Source of the DNA: Lachnospiraceae bacterium
GTDB taxonomy: Bacteria > Bacillota > Clostridia > Lachnospirales > Lachnospiraceae
NCBI GenBank assembly: GCA_014804565.1
Contig: JAAUZN010000020.1
Location: 5,682-11,670, forward strand
Length of the DNA: 5,989 nt
Reading direction: 5' to 3'
Part shown: in pieces, positions 1 to 5,546 of the stretch
How the letters are laid out: the number at the start of each line of letters is the position of its first letter
How positions within the stretch are numbered: the first letter of the stretch is position 1
Position numbers and translations under genes: made by a program
The notes under the pieces: generated by a model
The model's database searches: none
Told to the model about the DNA's origin: nothing
What the model saw: only the letters and a program-made list of their open reading frames with translations

Positions 1-306
1 GCGGTGCTCGCCGCAGCCGATATAGACATCGCCGGTGATGCTCTGTTCATTTTCCCGGAAGGCGCTTTCTGTCTTGTCCATCAGGGATATGATCTCCTGG
101 GCGCGGCCCCGCAGATAAGTCCCTTCTTCTGTCAGGGTGATTCTTTTTCTGCCACGGATCAGAAGCTGTTTACCCAGGCTTTCTTCTAAGTCCATCATCT
201 GTTTGGACAGTGTGGGCTGGGAAATATGGAGATATTCTGCGGCTTTTGTAATACTCTGTTCTTCGGCAACGGCGAGGAAATATTGTAACAGGCGGGTTTC
301 AATCAT
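1..306 (-). CDS. LysR-family transcriptional regulator, N-terminal part (cut by window start)
   Basis: This is a DNA-binding regulator of the LysR family, read on the minus strand from ATG at 306; 102 codons are present and the ORF runs off the window edge. Family members are about 290-300 aa, so roughly two thirds is missing. The winged helix-turn-helix fills residues 1-60: LQYFLAVAEEQSITKAAEYL, then HISQPTLSKQM as recognition helix, then LEESLGKQLLIRGRKRITLT as wing. The linker helix covers about 60-88, and the effector-binding domain begins at GDVYIGCGE (92-100). The start is supported by AAAGGAGT eight bases upstream. LysR proteins usually sense a small molecule and control a divergent neighbour as well as themselves. 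Here the divergent neighbour is the transporter/reductase operon, so that operon is the likely target (inference). The ligand cannot be told, because the effector domain lies outside the window. Confidence 0.93.
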   Translation of the reverse strand, partial: MIETRLLQYFLAVAEEQSITKAAEYLHISQPTLSKQMMDLEESLGKQLLIRGRKRITLTEEGTYLRGRAQEIISLMDKTESAFRENEQSITGDVYIGCGEHR

Positions 307-324
307 ATAGGTTACTCCTTTTAT

Positions 325-359
325 TATTCATAAAATCTATTTGAATATATTTTATATAG
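325..359. promoter_or_regulatory. Overlapping inverted repeats, candidate LysR operator
   Basis: Three dyads are nested between the divergent genes: TATTCA (325-330) with TGAATA (342-347), 11-base spacer; ATAAAAT (330-336) with ATTTTAT (349-355), 12-base spacer; and CTAT (337-340) with ATAG (356-359), an imperfect 23-base palindrome. LysR-family sites are typically AT-rich dyads of the T-N11-A kind located in the divergent promoter, which fits the position. The region is so AT-rich that short palindromes can arise by chance, so which dyad, if any, is bound is unknown. Confidence 0.3.
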
Positions 360-370
360 CTTTTTGTTAT
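341..370 (+). promoter_or_regulatory. Candidate promoter of the plus-strand operon
   Basis: TTGAAT (341-346) and TGTTAT (365-370) lie 18 bases apart, each matching the sigma-A consensus at 4/6 positions. The start would fall near 377, about 20 bases before the first gene. It overlaps the minus-strand promoter almost completely. A weak promoter needing activation would fit control by the divergent LysR protein, but this is inference and other AT-rich hexamers nearby could serve. Confidence 0.35.
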
Positions 371-377
371 TTTGCAA
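349..377 (-). promoter_or_regulatory. Probable sigma-A-type promoter of the LysR gene
   Basis: On the minus strand a -35-like TTGCAA (377-372) and a -10-like TAAAAT (354-349) are separated by exactly 17 bases. They match the consensus at 4/6 and 5/6 positions. Transcription would start near 342, giving a leader of about 35 bases that contains the ribosome binding site. Confidence is limited because the region is AT-rich. Confidence 0.5.
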
Positions 378-386
378 CAGAAACAT

Positions 387-391
387 GAGGG
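387..391 (+). promoter_or_regulatory. Ribosome binding site deciding the start of the small first gene
   Basis: GAGGG lies seven bases before the ATG at 399. The in-frame TTG at 372 has no purine-rich site in front of it, only a T-rich stretch, so the ATG is preferred. Confidence 0.6.
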
Positions 392-398
392 CTTGGAA

Positions 399-641
399 AT
401 GAATGAAGAAACAATGATTTGCCAGAGATTGACAGAGGAAGGTGCTGATTCCATTATGCTGGAGCAGTATCAACATTATCAGGAGACAGGTAACATACAG
501 GGAAAGTATGGGTTAGTCTGCCGTTTCCGCAGGGCAAAAAGCGAAGAGTTAAAAAGAGAAAGGGAGCAGCTTGCCTGTCTGGACTATATGATTGCAAAGG
601 TGGAAAACGCCGGTGAAAAGACTGGAGGGCAAAGAACATGA
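399..641 (+). CDS. Small helical protein of unknown function, translationally coupled to the ABC ATPase
   Basis: I do not recognise a characterised function. The product is 80 aa, charged and probably all-helical: an N-terminal segment with LTEEGADSIMLEQYQHYQ (about 11-28), a loop GNIQGKYG, a basic CRFRRAKSEELKREREQ stretch (41-57), and a final helix LACLDYMIAK (58-67). There is no signal peptide or membrane segment, so it should be cytosolic. The basic helix followed by a CLDYMI-type end resembles small helical proteins common in Clostridia, some next to regulators or transporters; this is a recollection of style, not a family assignment. Its TGA overlaps the ATG of the ATPase gene by four bases (ATGA), so the two are probably co-translated. 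It is the first gene of the operon. It may be a small regulator or accessory of the transporter (inference). Three cysteines (8, 41, 60) are present without a metal-site pattern. Confidence 0.75.
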   Translation: MNEETMICQRLTEEGADSIMLEQYQHYQETGNIQGKYGLVCRFRRAKSEELKREREQLACLDYMIAKVENAGEKTGGQRT

Positions 642-1384
642 AGAAAACCATTTTACACGGTGTTGGCATGATAAAAAGGTTTGAAGAAACGGAAGTTCTG
701 CATGGAATTGATATAGATGTTTATGCAGGTGATTTTACGGTGATCATGGGTTCTTCCGGTTCTGGGAAATCTACACTGTTGTATGCTTTGAGCGGTATGG
801 ATCGTTTGTCGGAAGGAAGCATTTTTTACAGGGAAAAGGAAATCACAAAGGCTTCTGAAAAAGAATTGGAAGCTCTGAGGGCAGGTGAATTTGGCTTTGT
901 TTTTCAGCGAACGCATTTGGTCAGCAATCTGACGTTAGAGGAAAATATTCGTATGGCAGGACTGGTCTGCGCTTCTATGTCAGAACAGGAGACTAGGGAG
1001 AAGACAGCCGAACTGATAGACAGGATGGGACTTTCCGGGGCTGCGAAAAGACTGCCTTCCCATGTGTCCGGCGGAGAGGCACAGCGGGCGGCAGTGGCAA
1101 GGGCCCTTATGGGCCGTCCGGCGGTGCTTTTTGCCGATGAACCGACAGGGGCATTAAACAAGGCAAATACTGTGGAGGTATTAAATCTTCTGACGACGGC
1201 TTATGATGAAGGGCAGACGGTACTGCTTGTGACTCATGACAGGGAAGCGGCTCTTAGAGGAAACAGAATCCTCTATCTGGAGGATGGCATGATTACAGGG
1301 GAATTACAGTTGACACCATATCAGGGCAGGGACGAAGTAAGAGAGAACCGGCTTACGCATTGGCTGGAAGGTTTCAGGTGGTAA
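638..1384 (+). CDS. ABC transporter ATP-binding protein, MacB/LolD type
   Basis: This is the cytosolic ATPase that drives the FtsX-type permease encoded immediately downstream. At 248 aa it is the usual length for a stand-alone nucleotide-binding protein of the MacB/LolD/BceA group. Motifs in order are Walker A GSSGSGKST (38-46), Q-loop Q90 in FVFQRTHLVSNLT, ABC signature VSGGE (143-147), Walker B VLFADEPT (163-170) with catalytic E168, D-loop GALN (171-174) and switch H200 in LVTHD. The DEPTGAL string and the ENIRMAG region after the Q-loop are characteristic of the MacB-like group. Two positions depart from the commonest form: the signature is VSGGE rather than LSGGQ, and the D-loop aspartate is asparagine. 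The start ATG has GGAGG nine bases upstream and overlaps the stop of the preceding small gene. The substrate cannot be read from the ATPase. Confidence 0.95.
   Translation: MKKTILHGVGMIKRFEETEVLHGIDIDVYAGDFTVIMGSSGSGKSTLLYALSGMDRLSEGSIFYREKEITKASEKELEALRAGEFGFVFQRTHLVSNLTLEENIRMAGLVCASMSEQETREKTAELIDRMGLSGAAKRLPSHVSGGEAQRAAVARALMGRPAVLFADEPTGALNKANTVEVLNLLTTAYDEGQTVLLVTHDREAALRGNRILYLEDGMITGELQLTPYQGRDEVRENRLTHWLEGFRW
1376..1381 (+). promoter_or_regulatory. Ribosome binding site used to choose the permease start
   Basis: AGGTGG lies five bases before the ATG at 1387, and GGAAGG (1366-1371) lies further upstream. The open frame extends back to a TTG at 1360 and includes a GTG at 1378, but both lie inside the ATPase gene and would add up to nine residues with no family character. 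ATG 1387 is preferred; GTG 1378 (six bases after GGAAGG) and ATG 1393 remain possible. Confidence 0.45.
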
Positions 1385-1386
1385 AT

Positions 1387-3720
1387 ATGGAAATGAGAAA
1401 AATGCTGCTTCTGGCAGCAATGAAACGGCAAAAAGGGAGCATCATTGGGATTTTCCTGCTGGTATGGATTCTCTCGGCCTGTATTTTTTCTTCCCTCACT
1501 CTATTGATCAGCGGCAAGACTCACGTGAAAGGGGAAATGGAGCGTCTTGGATTCGGGGAATTGACTATTTGGATAAATGGAGAGGCAACTTCCCTGACAG
1601 AGCAGATACAAGCCCTGCCGGATGTGGAGAAAGCATATGCACAGCCGCTTATTTTTTCGAGGTATGAAATAAACGGTGGATACTCAGATAATGAGGGGCA
1701 GTTAATTGCTTATGATGGTACGGTGGATTATCGCTTTCTGAACGCTGACGGCACCCAGATAGCAGCGTCAGAAATAACGGAAGGAACCGTTTATATATCC
1801 CCGGCGATGCAGTCAGGCTTTGATGTAACAATCGGGGATACGATTCAATTTGAACTGTCAAGGAAAGATGGCATGGTCAGCCTGACTGTAGCAGGATACT
1901 TCGCTGACGGATTTATGGGAAGCTCCATGATTGATATGAAAAGCTTTCTTATAAATGCTTCCGACTACGAAAATATGCAGGACATTCTCCGTAATGCGAA
2001 AGAGACGGATGTGCTTGGCAGGAATGGTGCGATGGTGCATGTTTTTCAGAGAGAGAACAGTGCGCTTTCGGCATTGGAATTTAACGCAGGAATACAGGAA
2101 AATACGGATATTTCGCTCCATACCGAGTTTTCCTACCGGCAGAAGTCCATTTTAAGCTATATGCTTCTCTTGCAGAATATCCTGTATGGTTTTATGATTG
2201 CTTTTTCAATGGTGCTGACAGCTATCTGCTTGATCGTAACCGGTCACAGCCTATCTGCTTTGATTGAGCAGGATAAGAAAGATATGGCAGCATTGAAAAC
2301 GATAGGATTATCCGGAAGGCAGATTCGGAATACCTATCTGTCAGGCTATGGCAGCATTATGGCGTTCGGATTTATCATAGGGCTTTTCTGTTCAGGAATG
2401 ATAGCCCGGATGCTGGCAAAAGGGCTCGTATCTTCTACCGGAATGCTGGTTGCGGTCAGACTGCCCATAGTGCCCGTTCTCCTTGTGCTTGGAGTATTTC
2501 TTCTGCTGTTCGCTCTATTTTTAATGCTGCGGACAAGGCGGATCTTAAAGATAGCGCCCGTACAGATCTTTCAGGAGAGTGTGGGAGGAGCGGTCTCCTC
2601 AAAATTTCGGAAGGCTTCTCTGGAGTGGGATATTGCCATGCGGGAGATACAGAGCCGCCGCAGGAATTATATTGCTTTGTACCTTGTTGCCTTTGTATTG
2701 ACAATATTTTTGTCTGTGGTTGGCCGTATGGGAAGCTGGCTGGGACCAAATGGTGAGGGGCTCATGAATGCTTTCAGCGTGGCGGATCATGACCTGGGAG
2801 TGCAGCCCTTTAACAGGGATGTCCCTATGGATGAGATTGAACGGGTGGTAAACTGGTATTCCCCAATCCGGGAAACCTATGAGCTTGCAATGCAGAGTGT
2901 TACCGTAAACGGGCAGGAATATGAGGCCAATGTGCTGAATGATACCGAATGGTTTCACTTGATGGAAGGAGAGCTGCCGGATGGAGAGAGCATCCTGATC
3001 ACGGAGACTGTCGCAAATGAGCTGGAACTTGGCATTGGGGATACGGTCCGCGTGGCGGCAAACGGACGGGCGGAGAAGTACGGCATCTCCGGCATTTATC
3101 AATGTGCCAACGGCATGGGAAGCAATATCGGAATGAGCATGGAAGGGTATTCCAAAATCGGTGATATTACCGGATTTATCTGGTGTTACCATTATGTTTT
3201 GGAGGATGGCGCTGTACGGGATTACGCAATGAACTATCTCCGGAAGAATTACCGTGGGATTGACGTACATACCAATAGCTGGTCAGGCTTAGATGGTATT
3301 GTTGCCATGATGCATGGACTGATTGGTGCAATCTATCTGGTGGCCGCGTTTTTTATTTTGATTGCCGTCGCCCTTTCCACAGGGAAGCTTCTGACTTATG
3401 AGGCGGGTACGATGGCTGTCTATAAGAGTATGGGGTTTTCGACAAAGAAGCTTAGGCGCTCCTTTGCATTCCGTTTTCTGATCGTTTCTGCTGCAGGGAC
3501 GGTATGCGGGCTTTTGGTCTCTGCTATTGTGGCGGATGGGGTAGTAGGCATGATTCTTAAGAATTTTGGGATAGGACAGTTCCGTTCCGGATTCAGCATT
3601 CTTGGGAATATCCTCCCGCTTCTTATTCTGCCGGCACTGTTTTTCTTTTTTGCATGGGCTTTTTCTGCGAAATTAAAGCAGGTAAGCATAATAAATCTGA
3701 TCAATGAAGATGGTGTTTAA
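1387..3720 (+). CDS. ABC transporter permease, double-FtsX (MacB-like) type
   Basis: This is the membrane partner of the upstream ATPase. With the ATG at 1387 it has 777 aa. Eight likely membrane helices can be seen: about 17-42, 265-288, 321-343, 361-381, 428-446, 643-664, 697-716 and 741-760. This makes two FtsX-type units, each one helix, a large extracellular domain (about 43-258 and 447-640) and three helices. The cytosolic coupling segments are recognisable after helices 2 and 6: KKDMAALKTIGLSGRQIRNT and YEAGTMAVYKSMGFSTKKLR. Both extracellular domains contain a MacB_PCD-like 'GD' element, VTIGDTIQFEL and LGIGDTVRVAA, which points to an internal duplication. Proteins of this class act by ATP-driven mechanical coupling (export of peptides, antibiotics or lipids, or signalling) rather than by a classic channel. 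The gene follows the ATPase stop by two bases. No sensor kinase gene is adjacent, so a BceRS-like sensing role is not supported. The substrate is unknown. Confidence 0.92.
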   Translation: MEMRKMLLLAAMKRQKGSIIGIFLLVWILSACIFSSLTLLISGKTHVKGEMERLGFGELTIWINGEATSLTEQIQALPDVEKAYAQPLIFSRYEINGGYSDNEGQLIAYDGTVDYRFLNADGTQIAASEITEGTVYISPAMQSGFDVTIGDTIQFELSRKDGMVSLTVAGYFADGFMGSSMIDMKSFLINASDYENMQDILRNAKETDVLGRNGAMVHVFQRENSALSALEFNAGIQENTDISLHTEFSYRQKSILSYMLLLQNILYGFMIAFSMVLTAICLIVTGHSLSALIEQDKKDMAALKTIGLSGRQIRNTYLSGYGSIMAFGFIIGLFCSGMIARMLAKGLVSSTGMLVAVRLPIVPVLLVLGVFLLLFALFLMLRTRRILKIAPVQIFQESVGGAVSSKFRKASLEWDIAMREIQSRRRNYIALYLVAFVLTIFLSVVGRMGSWLGPNGEGLMNAFSVADHDLGVQPFNRDVPMDEIERVVNWYSPIRETYELAMQSVTVNGQEYEANVLNDTEWFHLMEGELPDGESILITETVANELELGIGDTVRVAANGRAEKYGISGIYQCANGMGSNIGMSMEGYSKIGDITGFIWCYHYVLEDGAVRDYAMNYLRKNYRGIDVHTNSWSGLDGIVAMMHGLIGAIYLVAAFFILIAVALSTGKLLTYEAGTMAVYKSMGFSTKKLRRSFAFRFLIVSAAGTVCGLLVSAIVADGVVGMILKNFGIGQFRSGFSILGNILPLLILPALFFFFAWAFSAKLKQVSIINLINEDGV

Positions 3721-3740
3721 GGAAAGGAGACTTTTAGAAA

Positions 3741-4367
3741 ATGAAAAAAATGACAATGTGGGTTTGGGCTTTATTATTGGTGTGTAACATAGCACTGCTT
3801 TCCGGCTGCGGCGGCAGGGCAGAAGATCCGGGAGAGCCTCCGGCAGAGGTGGTAAATCCGGGACAGTCTTCTGAAGATACGAATTCGGACAGCAATCCTT
3901 CTGAAGAATCAGATGCCGGAAACGCAGACGATAGTGATGAAGTTCTGGAGAACGCAATATCAGTACGCATTGGTCGTGATGGGGCGAAAGAATGGAGCGT
4001 CAACATGTATAACAACGATGCAGCCATGACTATGCTGGATTATCTTTCCGACAGCGCATTGTTATTCCCTGCTTATACCTATGATGAAGAGGAGGGATTT
4101 GTAGCACAGAATGTCCGGGGAAACTATACAAGGGATGATGAGCAGGAAATTGCAGATGTAAAAGTCGGTGAGCTTTATCTTTTCAGCGGCGGACAGCTTC
4201 GCTTCTACTTCAAGGATATGGAAGGGGTAAATATTACGGCAACGCCTGTCGGGTATTATACAGATGTGGAGGGCCTGACAGAGGCTGTGCAGGAAGCCTA
4301 CAAGTCAAACCTTGAAGATACATGGGGCGTAGATGTATATTTTTGGATTACAAAGACATTGGAATAA
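3741..4367 (+). CDS. Lipoprotein with probable cyclophilin-like domain
   Basis: The product is 208 aa and anchored outside the membrane. Residues 1-22 form a lipoprotein signal (MKK start, hydrophobic WALLLVCNIALL) ending in the lipobox LSGC, with C23 as the lipidated residue. Residues 24-71 are a flexible acidic linker rich in Ser, Asp, Glu, Gly and Pro. Residues 72-206 form one domain: a strand (ISVRIGRDG), WSVNMYNNDAAMTMLDYL, a GFVAQNVRGNYT segment, VKVGELYLFSGGQLRFYFKD and a final GYYTDVEGLTEAV helix. The order 'strand, N-x-A-A-x-x-x-x-x-L helix, GDI/GELYLFSGGQLRFYF' resembles the small bacterial cyclophilin-like fold (DUF369/Cyclophil_like group) that often sits beside flavodoxins and aldo/keto reductases; I assign it at moderate confidence. 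No prolyl-isomerase active site is evident. AAAGGAGA lies ten bases before the ATG. The gap to the permease is 20 bases, so it is probably co-transcribed. It might be a ligand-binding surface protein for the transporter or the reductases (inference). Confidence 0.85.
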   Translation: MKKMTMWVWALLLVCNIALLSGCGGRAEDPGEPPAEVVNPGQSSEDTNSDSNPSEESDAGNADDSDEVLENAISVRIGRDGAKEWSVNMYNNDAAMTMLDYLSDSALLFPAYTYDEEEGFVAQNVRGNYTRDDEQEIADVKVGELYLFSGGQLRFYFKDMEGVNITATPVGYYTDVEGLTEAVQEAYKSNLEDTWGVDVYFWITKTLE

Positions 4368-4395
4368 ACAATAATATTAATGGAGGGACAACAAC

Positions 4396-5517
4396 ATGAA
4401 AAAACTTGGTTTTGGTTTAATGCGTATGCCGGTACTGGACAAAACAAATGCTGCCGATGTAGACATTGAGCAGGTTAAAAAGATGGTGGATTTGTTTATG
4501 GAAAAAGGATTTACCTATTTTGACACTGCCTTGATGTATAATGCCTTTGCCAGCGAAGGTGTAGCAAAGACTGCCTTGGTTGACCGGTATCCAAGGGATA
4601 GCTTTACGCTTGCAACAAAGCTTCACGCCGGATTTTTCAACTCGCTGGAAGAACGGGATAAAATCTTTCAATCGCAGCTTGAGAAAACTGGCGCCGGATA
4701 TTTTGATTATTATTTGCTGCACGGCATCGAGAGTTCCATGCTGCCGAAATACGAAAAATTCGATTGTTTTAACTGGCTTTTGGAAAAGAAAGCACAGGGA
4801 CTTGTGAAACATGCCGGATTTTCTTACCACGATTCCGCAAAACTGCTTGACGAGATACTTACGAAACATCCTGAAATGGAATTTGTCCAGCTGCAGATCA
4901 ACTATCTGGATTGGGAGAGCGAATGGGTGCAGTCACGCGCATGCTATGAGGTTGCTGTAAAACACGGCAAACCTGTCATCGTTATGGAACCTGTCAAAGG
5001 CGGCACATTGGCGCGTGTTCCCGAGGCGGCTGAGAAACTGTTTAAGGATCATGATGCAGATATGTCTGTACCGAGCTGGGCAATCCGTTTTGCAGCATCC
5101 CTTGATCATGTAATGGTGGTACTCTCCGGAATGTCAAACATCGGGCAGATGGAGGACAATATCAGTTATATGGAAAATTTCAGGCCTCTTACAGATGAGG
5201 AAATATCACTGTGCTACAAGGCAGCAGATATCATTAATGGGCAGATTGCCATACCTTGTACCGGTTGTTCTTACTGTACTGAGGGGTGTCCAAAGAAGAT
5301 TGCCATTCCACAGTATTTCTCATTGTACAATGAGGATATGAGGGAGCATCTTGAGGAGAAGGGCTGGACAGTCAACTTCACGAATTACGATATTTTGGCA
5401 GAGAAGTTTGGCAGAGCGAATGACTGTATTGGATGTGGCCAGTGTGAGAGGGTATGTCCACAGCATTTGCCTATTATACAAAATCTGAAAGAAGTTTCCG
5501 CACATTTTGATCATTGA
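4396..5517 (+). CDS. Aldo/keto reductase with C-terminal double [4Fe-4S] ferredoxin-like domain
   Basis: This is a cytosolic oxidoreductase of 373 aa. Residues 1-275 form an aldo/keto reductase (TIM) barrel. It has the full catalytic tetrad of the family: D43 and Y48 in YFDTALMYN, K75 in LATKLH and H109 in YYLLHG. The nucleotide-binding end is at about 242-256, SGMSNIGQMEDN. Residues 285-360 add two complete CxxCxxCxxxCP motifs: C288, C291, C294, C298 (CTGCSYCTEGCP) and C344, C347, C350, C354 (CIGCGQCERVCP), enough for two [4Fe-4S] clusters. Known members of this fused group occur in anaerobes and archaea, and few have a defined substrate. The clusters suggest electron exchange with ferredoxin or a flavoprotein in addition to NAD(P)H (inference). 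The start has GGAGG nine bases upstream; the ORF ends with TGA followed directly by TAA. It lies 28 bases after the lipoprotein gene and 29 before a second reductase. Confidence 0.95.
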   Translation: MKKLGFGLMRMPVLDKTNAADVDIEQVKKMVDLFMEKGFTYFDTALMYNAFASEGVAKTALVDRYPRDSFTLATKLHAGFFNSLEERDKIFQSQLEKTGAGYFDYYLLHGIESSMLPKYEKFDCFNWLLEKKAQGLVKHAGFSYHDSAKLLDEILTKHPEMEFVQLQINYLDWESEWVQSRACYEVAVKHGKPVIVMEPVKGGTLARVPEAAEKLFKDHDADMSVPSWAIRFAASLDHVMVVLSGMSNIGQMEDNISYMENFRPLTDEEISLCYKAADIINGQIAIPCTGCSYCTEGCPKKIAIPQYFSLYNEDMREHLEEKGWTVNFTNYDILAEKFGRANDCIGCGQCERVCPQHLPIIQNLKEVSAHFDH

Positions 5518-5533
5518 TAATACATTATAAAAT

Positions 5534-5538
5534 GGAGG
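5534..5538 (+). promoter_or_regulatory. Ribosome binding site deciding the start of the last gene
   Basis: GGAGG lies eight bases before the ATG at 5547. An in-frame ATG at 5532 would place this same site inside the coding sequence and has no purine-rich site in front, so 5547 is preferred. Confidence 0.7.
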
Positions 5539-5546
5539 CCAAAAAG

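Noticed and set aside
4..189. Plus-strand frame of 61 codons at the left edge
   Set aside because: It is antisense to the LysR coding sequence, whose helix-turn-helix is unmistakable.
372..398. TTG start that would add nine residues to the small first protein
   Set aside because: No ribosome binding site precedes it, and it overlaps the putative promoter and transcription start; ATG 399 has GAGGG at the right distance.
1360..1386. TTG start inside the ATPase gene for the permease
   Set aside because: The extra residues have no family character, and ATG 1387 sits just after the ATPase stop with a usable AGGTGG.
3159..3172. CGGT...ACCG hairpin
   Set aside because: It has a short stem, lies inside the permease coding region and has no T-run after it; it is probably chance.
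2599..3270. Long open frame (223 codons) antisense to the permease
   Set aside because: It lies wholly within a clear FtsX-type gene, its translation has no recognisable domain, and it has no upstream ribosome binding site worth noting; it is a shadow of the sense codon use.
4417..4869. 150-codon open frame antisense to the first aldo/keto reductase
   Set aside because: Its translation has no family character and it opposes a conserved catalytic barrel region.
5518..5546. Possible terminator or promoter between the two reductase genes
   Set aside because: The 29 bases contain no dyad or T-run and are largely taken up by the ribosome binding site.
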